DNA from: Akkermansia sp.
GTDB taxonomy: Bacteria > Verrucomicrobiota > Verrucomicrobiia > Verrucomicrobiales > Akkermansiaceae
NCBI GenBank assembly: GCA_022787425.1
Contig: JALFWB010000013.1
Span: 1 to 38,220, forward strand
Length of the DNA stretch: 38,220 bases
Reading direction: 5' to 3'
Of this stretch, positions 1 through 7,336 are shown piece by piece. The notes beneath the pieces were generated by a model that saw only the letters and a list, made by a program, of their open reading frames with translations, did not search any database and was not told the DNA's origin. How positions within the stretch are numbered: the first letter of the stretch is position 1; each line of letters opens with the position of its first letter. Both the position numbers and the translations under genes were made by a program.

Positions 1-141
1 GGAAAATAGGCGTAAAATACTCCCATATTATGTTTCAAAGCGCACGAATAGCAACCTTTGTGTATATTCGTTCACTTCGTTGATAAAATTAGGCCCTTTC
101 GTGGGATCAGGTTGTTTTTCGGAGACTTATTGGAAGTCCCC
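1..141 (+). mobile_element. right end of an IS5-type insertion sequence (partial)
   Basis: Bases 124-141 are the exact reverse complement of the 18 bases at 37632-37649, which lie just upstream of an IS5-type transposase. The two sites are therefore opposite ends of related elements. Inward of the 18 bases the sequences diverge, as expected if this is the right (3') end of a copy in the same orientation as the one at the far end of the window. A reading frame open from base 3 to a stop at 81-83 could be the last part of a transposase, but its roughly 26 residues are too few for me to recognise. The element is cut by the window edge. Confidence 0.6.
124..141 (-). repeat. terminal inverted repeat of IS5-type element, right end
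   Basis: Read on the minus strand the site is GGGGACTTCCAATAAGTC, an 18/18 match to 37632-37649. The form GGG...AATAAG is typical of IS5-group ends. The repeat stops 6 bases before the hydrolase ATG. Confidence 0.75.
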
Positions 142-147
142 TATAAC

Positions 148-1236
148 ATGAAAATTATCGTTGACAACTCACAATTCAGGGACTGGGCGAGCCCGGTTCG
201 CAATCCCATTTTCCCGGAGCGTTTTACGAAGCCGGGCTGCAAGGCGTATTTTGACCTGGTGGCGGGTAGGGAAAACTTCGGCTGGAACGGCATCGGCGGG
301 GAGTTGTACCATGCCTATGCGCCACTGGAGTCGACCGAGTGGCAGATCGGCGAGGCTGCGGCCTACACCGACCACTTCGCGCGCTGGAGATGTGCCGTTT
401 TTGCGCCGGATGACATTTATTGGAGCCACCGTGTCGTGCCAGTTGTCTATGCCTTCACCGGCATCGGGTCGGACTATTACGACAACTCGCTGTACCTGTG
501 GTCCGTGGTGAAGGAGCTGGACTGCATTTTCGTGACCTTCGACACCCATCTGACGGGCATACGCGTTCTGACGGAGAACAAAGAACCGAACAACGACCAC
601 TTTGCGGAGAGCATTCACATCATGGAGCAGCACCAATGCGACATGCGCGACGATGTATTCCGCGAGTTTGTGGAGGAACTGAGCTTCAACGTCCAGCAGA
701 TACAGGACATGATTCGGCAGCGATTCTGCTACCCGAGCATACCGCCCTGCCTGATGCTGGGCTTCTCACTCGGCGGCTTCTACGCCTCTCAGCTTGCCCG
801 CATTGTGCCCAACTGCATCGGCTGTGTAGGCGGCGGTGCCAGCCCGGAAATCATGCAATACAAGGGTGGATTTGACATTCCGCGCATCATACCCAATCCC
901 ATCATCCTCGGCGCTCGAATGGTCATGCCGCAGAAGATGCAACCCTTCGCCTCCTTTGTGCAGGGGCTCAAAAAGATCACACGCACCCCCTTCACCGGCG
1001 CGGCCATCGGCGGCGTCTACACCCCCTTCCGCTTCATCGTCGGCAAGAAGGACCCCATCGTCAACTACAAGGACGTACAGAAAACGGACGGCTGCCACTT
1101 CGGCTTCATGGAAGTCTTCCCCATCGATGATGTAGGGCACACCCCCGCCAATGAATGGGGCCTCAATGAACTCGGCAGCGAGATGATCAACCAGCTCCGC
1201 TTCTGCTTAGACCTGTGGCGGCGTTTTAAGGGCTGA
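148..1236 (+). CDS. alpha/beta-hydrolase fold protein, substrate unknown
   Basis: A 362-residue protein with a complete alpha/beta-hydrolase triad signature. The nucleophile elbow is GFSLGG (about residues 209-214), a late acid follows in GKKDPIV, and the histidine is in VGHTPA near the C-terminus. There is no signal peptide, so it is probably cytoplasmic. It may be an esterase, thioesterase or acyl-transfer enzyme; I do not recognise the subfamily. An upstream ATG at 58 is in frame but lies inside the IS remnant, so I take ATG 148. The IS terminus ends only 6 bases before this codon, so the native promoter, and possibly a few native N-terminal codons, may have been replaced. No gene follows on the same strand for over 900 bases. 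Confidence 0.8.
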   Translation: MKIIVDNSQFRDWASPVRNPIFPERFTKPGCKAYFDLVAGRENFGWNGIGGELYHAYAPLESTEWQIGEAAAYTDHFARWRCAVFAPDDIYWSHRVVPVVYAFTGIGSDYYDNSLYLWSVVKELDCIFVTFDTHLTGIRVLTENKEPNNDHFAESIHIMEQHQCDMRDDVFREFVEELSFNVQQIQDMIRQRFCYPSIPPCLMLGFSLGGFYASQLARIVPNCIGCVGGGASPEIMQYKGGFDIPRIIPNPIILGARMVMPQKMQPFASFVQGLKKITRTPFTGAAIGGVYTPFRFIVGKKDPIVNYKDVQKTDGCHFGFMEVFPIDDVGHTPANEWGLNELGSEMINQLRFCLDLWRRFKG

Positions 1237-1252
1237 GGCCAAGCTCTACCCG

Positions 1253-1357
1253 GCCCGGAGCATGCGCGGAGGAGGTGCTCGGGGCAGTCAAGGCGGCTGT
1301 CGTGAAAGACATGTGGACGCTCAGGTGCGGAGCGTCGAGCAAGTAGCGGCAGTCGCC
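1253..1357 (+). ncRNA. candidate structured RNA, family unknown
   Basis: Three nested or adjacent helices can be drawn. Helix A pairs 1253-1262 with 1276-1285 (nine of ten pairs, one G-G mismatch). Helix B pairs 1292-1301 with 1348-1357 (ten pairs counting G-U). Helix C pairs 1316-1322 with 1330-1336 inside B (seven perfect pairs, loop AGGTGCG). A short GTC/GAC stem with a GTGAAA loop overlaps the start of B. The strand is assumed from the flanking plus-strand genes; the fold is almost equally possible on the other strand. It starts 17 bases after the hydrolase stop, so it could be a 3' UTR structure or a separate small RNA. It does not match the SRP, RNase P, tmRNA or riboswitch cores I know. 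Confidence 0.35.
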
Positions 1358-1474
1358 TGTACAAGATAACGCAAAAACATCCCCGCCTCTCCCCGCGCCA
1401 CCTTCCCTACCACCACCACATCCACCTGCCCAGAGGAATCGAATTTCTGAGAAGCCGGTATCCGGCATAGAAAT

Positions 1475-1497
1475 GCGGCCGGGATAAGGCCGCTTTT
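1475..1497 (+). terminator. short terminator-like hairpin
   Basis: GCGGCC (1475-1480) pairs with GGCCGC (1488-1493), followed by TTTT. It could end a transcript running through the folded element at 1253-1357. The T-tract is short. Confidence 0.4.
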
Positions 1498-1795
1498 GCG
1501 GGAGCATTGGGGCGATGCTCATTGCGTGTACGGTTCGCGCATCGATGCTGCAAAAGGCGGCAGCATGTCCCGTGGGCAGCCCCGGAGAGTGAGTGAACGT
1601 CCCCATGTTGGCCCCTGAAAAGACGCTTGGGCGGGGCGGTGTGCGCCCTCTGCAGAGGGGAGGGGGCGGAGCACCGTTGTATTCGGCGGCGGGGTGGTGT
1701 GTGTGCTTCCGGGGCGAAGAGAGGAGGGGCCGGGGGTCACAGGCGGGCTCCTCGGCAGGGAGGGGCCGGAAGTGCCGTTTCCATGGGCGTTCCAC

Positions 1796-1828
1796 TGAAT
1801 GAGAGTCTAGCAAACGCTCATTCATTTT
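1796..1828 (+). terminator. terminator-like hairpin upstream of dnaA-type gene
   Basis: TGAATGAG (1796-1803) pairs perfectly with CTCATTCA (1817-1824) and is followed by TTTTACTTTTC. It would insulate the dnaA-type gene from upstream transcription. Confidence 0.5.
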
Positions 1829-1852
1829 ACTTTTCTTAAATTGGTTTAAGTT

Positions 1853-1991
1853 GTTGAGTATCAACGCTTTACGCATTTTACGGAGAATGTTCCACAGAGA
1901 AAACACTGAACAGGGCATAGCGAAAATAATAATCAAGGAAACTTAAACAAAACTCCCCCGGCGGAGAAGAAATCCGGGACAGCGTGGAACA
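1853..1991. promoter_or_regulatory. possible control region of dnaA-type gene
   Basis: It contains a palindrome GTTGA-GTA-TCAAC (1853-1865) and two inverted motifs, TGTTCCACA (1888-1896, plus) and TGTTCCACG (1983-1991, minus). The latter share TCCAC with the DnaA box TTATCCACA but have two or three mismatches. Autoregulation by DnaA would be a natural role; this is inference. Confidence 0.3.
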
Positions 1992-2162
1992 CCGATGGAA
2001 CAGGAAAGCGGGCGGGTTGGAAAAAGTCCGCAGCTCAAAAAATTCCTTTTCAAAGGGAGCGAAACGTGGCATAGTCATCCCCGCAACGCCCCCCTGCCCC
2101 GAGCTCCGAGGAGGAGACAAGGCAGCGAGGACGGCAAGGAAAAGAAATCGAGAACAGACACA

Positions 2163-3620
2163 ATGGAGCAGACAAAGGAGACAGAGCTTTGGGGCCGCCT
2201 GGTGGCGGACATGCAGAGCACCGGGGAGGTAGGGGAGTATTGGATGGACACGTATTTCTCCAAAATGCGTCTGCTGCAGGACACGGGGACGAAGCTGATC
2301 ATCGAGTATGAGTGCGGGATGCTCATCGAGTGGGTGGAGATGAATTACAGCCGCCTGATTCAGAATGCGGTATCGCGTGTCATGAAAGCCTCACGCGAGC
2401 TGCAATTCGTCGAGGCCGTCGGCGAGGCAGGAGCCCCCGAGCAGGAGTCTGCTGCACAGGCAGAGGCGGCGCAGGAGCAGGCACCCACCCGCCCCGACAA
2501 GAGCGGAGCCGCCAAAAGCCCCGCTGCCAAAGGTACGCGCCGCCCGCGCAGCAAGCCCATCATCAGCGGCTTGAATGAGGACTACCGCTTTGAGAATTTT
2601 GTAGTGGGCGACAACAGCCGCTTGGCCTATGCTGCCGCCTGCCGTGTGGCGCAGGCCGCTGCGGAGAACACGCGCGCCTTCAATCCCCTGTTCATTTACG
2701 GAGACTCCGGCATGGGCAAGACGCACCTGCTGCAGGCCATCGGCAACGAGATTCGGCAGCAGGACGAGAACATTCAGGTGCTGTATGTGACGGGTGAGGA
2801 GTTTACGAACAGCTACATCGATGCGCTGGCCAAGAAGGGAGAGGCCCTCAGCAACTTCCGCCGCCGTTACCGCCGGGCCGATGTGCTGCTCATTGATGAC
2901 ATCCAGTTTTTGGCCAAGAAAGGCAAGACGCAGGAGGAGTTCTTCCACACCTTCAATGCCCTTTTCGAGAGCGGAAAACAGGTAGTGCTGTGCGCGGATT
3001 GCCCGGCCTCCCGCATCACGAACATGGAGACGCGGCTCTGCACGCGCTTTGAGCAAGGCATGACCGTGTGCTTGGAGAACCCTTGCTACGAGACACGCCT
3101 GGCCATTCTTCGCAACAAGGCGCGCCGCTGGCGCAGCGAGCTCATCAGCGATGAGGTGTTGCAATACCTGGCCCGCAACATCAGCTCCTCCGTCCGCAGC
3201 TTGGAGGGCGGCCTCACACGCATCTCCAGCATCGCGGCTTTCTCCCGCCGCAGCCCCTCCGTGCAGGAGGCTCGCGCCCAGTTGAGCGACCTGCTGGACA
3301 AGCGGAAGGCCTCCAAGGTGACCATCGAGGACATCCAAAACGCAGTGGCCGAGGAATTCCGCGTGCGGGTGGAGGATCTGAACGGACGCAGGAGGACGGC
3401 AGGTATTGCGCATTCCCGCCAGGTGGCCATGTATTTGGCCCGCAAGCTGACGAAGAACTCGCTGCAGGAGATAGGCGCGGCCTTCGGCGGTCGGGACCAC
3501 GGCACCGTCATTCACGCCACACGCACGGTGGAGGAGAAGATGGCGGCAGACCCCGACCTGAGCGGGATTATTCACCGCATGGAGGAAGAGATGGGCTGCC
3601 CCGCTGCGGCAATCCTCTGA
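2163..3620 (+). CDS. dnaA: DnaA-type replication initiator ATPase
   Basis: A 485-residue AAA+ initiator with all DnaA parts. Residues 1-80 form a divergent domain I and 85-130 a low-complexity Ala/Glu/Pro linker. The AAA+ domain follows, with Walker A GDSGMGKTH (180-188), Walker B VLLIDDIQFL (241-250) and a conserved Arg in TRFEQGMTV (about 295). The C-terminal DNA-binding domain ends in SLQEIGAAFGGRDHGTVIHA (433-452), close to the family signature. The family melts origins in its ATP form. I chose ATG 2163 because the 56 residues added by an upstream in-frame ATG at 1995 look non-coding, while ETELWGRLV matches a domain I start. dnaN, recF and gyrB are not adjacent, and no cluster of DnaA boxes is evident, so it may be a paralogue or a relocated dnaA. 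It is the only one I can see in the window. Confidence 0.9.
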   Translation: MEQTKETELWGRLVADMQSTGEVGEYWMDTYFSKMRLLQDTGTKLIIEYECGMLIEWVEMNYSRLIQNAVSRVMKASRELQFVEAVGEAGAPEQESAAQAEAAQEQAPTRPDKSGAAKSPAAKGTRRPRSKPIISGLNEDYRFENFVVGDNSRLAYAAACRVAQAAAENTRAFNPLFIYGDSGMGKTHLLQAIGNEIRQQDENIQVLYVTGEEFTNSYIDALAKKGEALSNFRRRYRRADVLLIDDIQFLAKKGKTQEEFFHTFNALFESGKQVVLCADCPASRITNMETRLCTRFEQGMTVCLENPCYETRLAILRNKARRWRSELISDEVLQYLARNISSSVRSLEGGLTRISSIAAFSRRSPSVQEARAQLSDLLDKRKASKVTIEDIQNAVAEEFRVRVEDLNGRRRTAGIAHSRQVAMYLARKLTKNSLQEIGAAFGGRDHGTVIHATRTVEEKMAADPDLSGIIHRMEEEMGCPAAAIL

Positions 3621-3650
3621 GGCCCCCTGCCCCGTTTTGCCCCGGCGCGC

Positions 3651-3666
3651 GAAAATCCGGATTTTC
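3651..3666. promoter_or_regulatory. perfect 16-bp palindrome abutting a promoter
   Basis: GAAAATCC/GGATTTTC is a perfect inverted repeat with no spacer. It ends 4 bases before the -35 box of the reductase promoter, the position of an activator or repressor site. Confidence 0.45.
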
Positions 3667-3670
3667 CTGC

Positions 3671-3699
3671 TTGACATGCGGGCGGTAAAGGCGTATGCT
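3671..3699 (+). promoter_or_regulatory. sigma70-type promoter of the CysJ-like gene
   Basis: TTGACA (3671-3676), 17-bp spacer, TATGCT (3694-3699). The predicted start near 3706 leaves about 23 bases before ATG 3729. Confidence 0.8.
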
Positions 3700-3728
3700 G
3701 GGGCAAATCCCATCATTCACATTTTACC

Positions 3729-4847
3729 ATGGAACCGTATAGTATGAAGAACCCGTTCCCGGCCACCGTGCTGGGAGTTCGTCCCGTCACCAAACCGGGC
3801 AGCGCCAAGGAGACCATCCACATCGACTACTCGCTGGAGGGCTCCGGCCTGAGCTACGTTACCGGCGATGCGCTGGGCGTCATCCCGCAGAATGACCCCG
3901 CGCTGGTGGATGCCCTGTTAGCTGCCTTGGGGCTGGACGGCGCGGAAGAGGTGAACGGTGCCACCCTGCGCGACACCCTCATCACCGCCTGCGACATCAC
4001 GGGCCTGAAGAAGGGCACACTGACCAAGTGGAACACCTTTGCGAACAGCGAGAAACTGGCCGGCATTCTGGCGGACAAGGACGCGCTGAAGGACTTTGTG
4101 TGGGGCCGCGACCTGCTGGACTTGGCGCAGAGCGAGGACATGAAGGCGAGCTTCCCGAACGGAGCGGCGCTGGTGGGCATTCTGCCCAAGCTCACGCCCC
4201 GCTTGTACTCTATCGCTTCCAGCCCGGATGCCGTACCGGGGCAGGTTTCCCTCTGCGTGGGGGCCGTGCGCTACACGCCCAAGGGCTCCGACCGCAAGCG
4301 CAACGGCGTGTGCTCCACCTTCATGGCGGACCGCGTGAAGCCGGGGGACAAGGTGAAGGTGTTTGTGCACACGAATAAGAACTTCCGCCTGCCGGAGGAC
4401 GGCAGCGTGCCCATCATCATGGTAGGCCCCGGCACCGGCATTGCGCCCTTCCGCGCCTTCATGCAGCAGCGTGTGGCGGATGGTGCCACCGGGCCCATGT
4501 GGTTCTTCTTCGGCAACCCCTACAAGGCCACCGACGGTTGCTACGAGGATGAGCTGGAGGCACTGGTGAACGCAGGCAAACTGAAGCTCTCCGTGGCTTG
4601 GAGCCGCGACCAGGCTTACAAGATCTATGTGCAGAACCTGATGGAGCAGGACGGCGCGGAGATCTGGCAGTGGCTGGAGAAAGGCGCGGCCTTCTACATG
4701 TGCGGCGATGCCAACCGCATGGCCAAGGATGTGGAGGCGGCCCTGCTGCGCATCATCGCTGAGCACGGCGGCAAGTCCCCGGAGGAGGCTGCGGCCTATT
4801 TGGCGGACATGAAGGCAGCCAAGCGTTACCAGAAGGACGTCTATTAA
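3729..4847 (+). CDS. CysJ-like NADPH-flavoprotein reductase without flavodoxin domain
   Basis: A 372-residue protein matching the FAD/NADPH half of sulfite reductase alpha subunit (CysJ) and cytochrome-P450 reductases. FAD-binding motifs are RLYSIASSP (158-166) and GVCSTFMAD (193-201). The NADPH part shows VGPGTGIAPFRAF (232-244), FFFGNP (259-264), the SRDQxxKIYVQ stretch near 292-302 that binds the 2'-phosphate in this family, YMCGD (323-327), and the typical terminal YQKDVY. The N-terminal flavodoxin domain of full-length CysJ (about 600 residues) is absent, so electrons must leave to a separate carrier or directly to a partner. No hemoprotein subunit (CysI) is adjacent. ATG 3744 is an alternative start. 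A strong terminator follows at 4877. Confidence 0.88.
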   Translation: MEPYSMKNPFPATVLGVRPVTKPGSAKETIHIDYSLEGSGLSYVTGDALGVIPQNDPALVDALLAALGLDGAEEVNGATLRDTLITACDITGLKKGTLTKWNTFANSEKLAGILADKDALKDFVWGRDLLDLAQSEDMKASFPNGAALVGILPKLTPRLYSIASSPDAVPGQVSLCVGAVRYTPKGSDRKRNGVCSTFMADRVKPGDKVKVFVHTNKNFRLPEDGSVPIIMVGPGTGIAPFRAFMQQRVADGATGPMWFFFGNPYKATDGCYEDELEALVNAGKLKLSVAWSRDQAYKIYVQNLMEQDGAEIWQWLEKGAAFYMCGDANRMAKDVEAALLRIIAEHGGKSPEEAAAYLADMKAAKRYQKDVY

Positions 4848-4852
4848 TAATA

Positions 4853-4874
4853 ATACGCGCGCGCGTGCGCGTAT
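4853..4874. repeat. alternating purine-pyrimidine palindrome
   Basis: ATACGCGC (4853-4860) and GCGCGTAT (4867-4874) flank GCGCGT. The whole tract is alternating CG-rich sequence, capable of hairpin or Z-DNA formation, directly behind the reductase stop codon. Confidence 0.6.
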
Positions 4875-4876
4875 TT

Positions 4877-4916
4877 CCCCCGGTGTGCTTTGAGGAGGTG
4901 CACCGGGGGATTTTTT
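4877..4916 (+). terminator. strong intrinsic terminator after the reductase gene
   Basis: CCCCCGGTG (4877-4885) pairs with CACCGGGGG (4901-4909) and is followed by ATTTTTT. Confidence 0.92.
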
Positions 4917-4918
4917 GC

Positions 4919-4947
4919 TTGCCGTTCGACCCCAGACGTGCTACAAT
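4919..4947 (+). promoter_or_regulatory. sigma70-type promoter with TGC extension
   Basis: TTGCCG (4919-4924), 17-bp spacer, TACAAT (4942-4947) in the context GTGCTACAAT. The start codon at 4958 lies 11 bases after the -10 box, leaving a leader of about 4 bases. Confidence 0.75.
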
Positions 4948-4957
4948 GGCGTGTGAT

Positions 4958-5830
4958 ATGAGAACCACGGCACTGTTCTGCCTGTTATCCTGCGCCGCCC
5001 TGACGGAGGCGGCCACCCCGACGGAGTCCTGCGACTGCCGCCAATGCCGCGCGGACGCAACGCCCGCGCCCCCGGAGGATTCGGCTGAAGGCACGGCAGA
5101 GGAGGCCATGGACTGCGCGAGCTACCTGGCCGCGCTGCGGGAGTTTTATTCCCGAGCGGAGGCGCTCACGGAGTTGCTCGGCAAGGAGACGGGGGACCCC
5201 GATGCGAGGGTTGCGGCTGTAGCCGAACAGGTGGAAGCCCTGCGGCCCGCGCTCGACCTGGTGCAGATGCGCCCTCCTCAGGCAGAACCGGGTCTGCTCC
5301 TGCAGGTGGAGACCGGGCGACAGAACGGCGGCGTGATCTGCAGCCGACTGTGCCGCAGCGTGGTGCTGGCCTTGGAGAGCACCCCTGCCCTGCGTGAGCC
5401 GCTCGCGCCCATCGTGCAGAAATTCTGCCTGAGCACGAAAGCCGATTACACGGAGGAGGAATGGCAGGCCGCTCAGCAAGACCTCGACCGCTTGCAGAAT
5501 GCGAACGAGACTCTGCTCTGCGCCCTTCCCTTGCTGGAGTCCGTGCGCAATCGAACTACGGCCGATGGTGTGGCTCCGGAGTTGACGGCTCTGCATGACG
5601 ACTTAGCCCGCGCGGCAGAGGCGGCGCAAAAGCTGCTCGATGGCTACGTCCGCAGTCCGCAGACGGCCTGGGCCACGGCAAACGGGCTGACGATCAACAC
5701 CGCGCGTCTGATCCGCGTGCTGGATAAGCTGATGAATACGGAGCCCCGCTGCTATGGCTCCGATGAACTGGCATCCGCCTTGGAGGACATCCTGACGCCG
5801 GACCCGGGGGCTGAGGAAGCGGCGGAGTGA
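4958..5830 (+). CDS. secreted helical protein of unknown function
   Basis: A 290-residue protein starting with an export signal (Arg2, then a hydrophobic run to about residue 19). Cleavage after TEA or lipidation at the Cys in LLSC are both possible. The mature part begins with a Cys-rich segment (SCDCRQC) and is otherwise charged and helical, rich in Ala, Glu and Leu, with scattered cysteines suggesting periplasmic disulfides. I recognise no domain. Longer in-frame starts exist upstream (4865, 4946), but the -10 box of its promoter covers them, so ATG 4958 is the only start the transcript can contain. It converges with the next gene with a 4-bp gap and no terminator between them. Confidence 0.75.
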   Translation: MRTTALFCLLSCAALTEAATPTESCDCRQCRADATPAPPEDSAEGTAEEAMDCASYLAALREFYSRAEALTELLGKETGDPDARVAAVAEQVEALRPALDLVQMRPPQAEPGLLLQVETGRQNGGVICSRLCRSVVLALESTPALREPLAPIVQKFCLSTKADYTEEEWQAAQQDLDRLQNANETLLCALPLLESVRNRTTADGVAPELTALHDDLARAAEAAQKLLDGYVRSPQTAWATANGLTINTARLIRVLDKLMNTEPRCYGSDELASALEDILTPDPGAEEAAE

Positions 5831-5834
5831 GCCG

Positions 5835-6179
5835 TCAGCGCGCCTCTTGCTGCGGCGCCTCCTCCTGCGAGGGCGACACGGGATCCGGCTCATTCAGCAC
5901 GGCCCGCCAACCGAGGATGGCAAGCAGCAGATAGAGCAGCGTCAATATGCCCCCCACATAGCAGACGATGCTCCCCACATGCTTGCTCTTGGTAATGAAC
6001 TGCAGAAAAAAGACGACCACCGCTGCCGCAACCCCGACGATGACGATGATGGCACTCCATGTGATGTTCTTGTCGTTGAAGGTATAGTTCAACGCAGCGG
6101 CGGCAATCGCCAGCAGAAGCACCGCGCCGGCACTGTCCCAATGATTGAAGGCATTAAAGTCTTGCGGTTCCTCGTCCAT
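5835..6179 (-). CDS. small three-helix inner-membrane protein
   Basis: A 114-residue protein with three hydrophobic helices (about residues 16-36, 42-64 and 70-92) between a short acidic N-terminus and a polar Pro/Glu/Gln-rich tail. No family is recognised. The start is set by the promoter: -10 TATACT lies at 6191-6186 on the minus strand, and ATG 6179 is exactly 7 bases further on, so the mRNA is predicted leaderless. The in-frame codons up to 6269 lie upstream of the transcription start and within promoter DNA. It is divergent from ruvB across 128 bp that hold both promoters. Confidence 0.75.
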   Translation of the reverse strand: MDEEPQDFNAFNHWDSAGAVLLLAIAAAALNYTFNDKNITWSAIIVIVGVAAAVVVFFLQFITKSKHVGSIVCYVGGILTLLYLLLAILGWRAVLNEPDPVSPSQEEAPQQEAR

Positions 6180-6185
6180 GCCCCC

Positions 6186-6214
6186 AGTATACCCCCATGC
6201 GGCGCGCTTGACAA
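6186..6214 (-). promoter_or_regulatory. sigma70-type promoter, leaderless start
   Basis: Minus strand: TTGTCA (6214-6209), 17-bp spacer, TATACT (6191-6186), then GGGGGC and ATG. Confidence 0.85.
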
Positions 6215-6268
6215 TGCGAAACTGCCGTACAGGCACACAAAAGCCGACGGAGGGGCCGGACTGTAGCA

Positions 6269-6297
6269 TTGACTAGCGGGCGGTATCGTGCTAAAAT
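6269..6297 (+). promoter_or_regulatory. sigma70-type promoter of ruvB
   Basis: TTGACT (6269-6274), 17-bp spacer, TAAAAT (6292-6297) in the context GTGCTAAAAT. The ruvB ATG is 11 bases after the box, giving a leader of about 4 bases. Confidence 0.85.
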
Positions 6298-6307
6298 GCC
6301 CTCGGTC

Positions 6308-7330
6308 ATGGCAGATTCCCTCTACACCCGCATGGCGGAAACACCCGTCAGTAACTTCGATCTCTCCCTCCGTCCCCCTGTCTTCAGCGAGTTTTGCGGG
6401 CAGGAGAAGGTGAAGGAGCGGCTTCTTCTCATGGTGGAGGCCGCCAAACTGCGCGGGGACGTGCCGGACCACATTCTGCTGAGCGGGCCGCCGGGGTTGG
6501 GCAAAACCACGCTGGCCAACATCATCGCCAATGCCGTCGGGCACAAGCTGCATACCACGTCCGGGCCCCAGATCGAAAAAGCGGGGGACTTGGCGGGAAT
6601 TTTAACCAACGTGGAGCGCGGGGACATCCTCTTTATCGATGAGATTCACCGACTGCATCCGTCAATTGAGGAGTACCTCTACCCCGCCATGGAGGATTTT
6701 CGGCTGGATATCATCATCGACCAGGGACCGGCGGCACGGTCCATTCAACTGAACCTGCCCAAGTTTACCCTGGTGGGTGCTACCACACGCGCCGGCATGC
6801 TGACGGGGCCCCTGCGCTCCCGCTTCGGCCTCATCAACCGGCTGGATTACTACTCGGAGGAGGACCTGTGCCGCATTCTGCACCGATCCGCCGGCTTGCT
6901 GGGTATCGAGCTCAAGCCGGAGGGAGCCCGGGGCATCGCGCGGCGCTCTCGCGGCACCCCCCGCGTGGCCAATGCCCTGCTCCGCTGGGTGCGCGATTAT
7001 GCCCAGGTGCGGGCGGATGGTCACATTACGGATGAAGTGGCGCAGGCCGCCTTAACCATGCTGGATATTGACGACGATGGCTTGGATGAAATGGACAAGC
7101 GTCTGTTGGAGACAATGATTTATAAATTTGACGGCGGCCCCGTGGGGCTCTCCTCGCTGGCGGTTGCCGTGGGGGAGGATGAGTCCACCATTGAGGACGT
7201 GCACGAGCCTTTCCTCATCATGCAGGGTTATATCAAACGCACGCCGCGCGGGCGCGAGGCTTTGCCGGCGGCCTATGCCAAACTGGGTGTCTCCCCGGCG
7301 GGGGGCGCTCAGGGGCAGCTTCCTCTTTAA
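6308..7330 (+). CDS. ruvB: Holliday junction branch migration ATPase RuvB
   Basis: A 340-residue protein of normal RuvB length. RuvB is the hexameric motor that drives branch migration with RuvA and hands junctions to RuvC. Walker A is GPPGLGKTT (60-68), Walker B with its sensor is FIDEIHRL (109-116), the arginine finger region is GPLRSRFG (167-174), and a winged-helix C-terminal domain ends in TPRGR and LGV. Start ATG 6308 is chosen because the in-frame ATG at 6296 overlaps the -10 box. The amidase gene follows after 6 bp, so the two are likely cotranscribed. ruvA and ruvC are not in the window. Confidence 0.97.
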   Translation: MADSLYTRMAETPVSNFDLSLRPPVFSEFCGQEKVKERLLLMVEAAKLRGDVPDHILLSGPPGLGKTTLANIIANAVGHKLHTTSGPQIEKAGDLAGILTNVERGDILFIDEIHRLHPSIEEYLYPAMEDFRLDIIIDQGPAARSIQLNLPKFTLVGATTRAGMLTGPLRSRFGLINRLDYYSEEDLCRILHRSAGLLGIELKPEGARGIARRSRGTPRVANALLRWVRDYAQVRADGHITDEVAQAALTMLDIDDDGLDEMDKRLLETMIYKFDGGPVGLSSLAVAVGEDESTIEDVHEPFLIMQGYIKRTPRGREALPAAYAKLGVSPAGGAQGQLPL

Positions 7331-7336
7331 CAAGTT

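Larger units (their letters stand above)
1237..2162. other. 926-bp gene-free stretch between hydrolase and dnaA-type gene
   Basis: Open frames here on both strands are low-complexity and resemble no protein, so I call no gene. The stretch holds a folded element at 1253-1357, a small hairpin at 1454-1466, two terminator-like hairpins (1475-1497 and 1796-1828), a 13-base palindrome GTTGAGTATCAAC at 1853-1865, and two inverted TGTTCCAC(A/G) motifs at 1888-1896 and 1983-1991. The base composition changes from very G-rich (1600-1790) to AT-rich (1820-1960) in front of the dnaA-type gene, so the promoter of that gene probably lies in the AT-rich part. I could not assign it. Confidence 0.6.

Noticed and set aside
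1226..1936. 236-codon open frame on the minus strand in the gene-free stretch
   Set aside because: Composition is Pro/His/Arg-rich without any domain, it runs through the folded element and the terminators, and it has no promoter.
1995..2162. 56-residue N-terminal extension of the dnaA-type gene
   Set aside because: The added sequence is low-complexity and unlike domain I; a good start for domain I lies at 2163.
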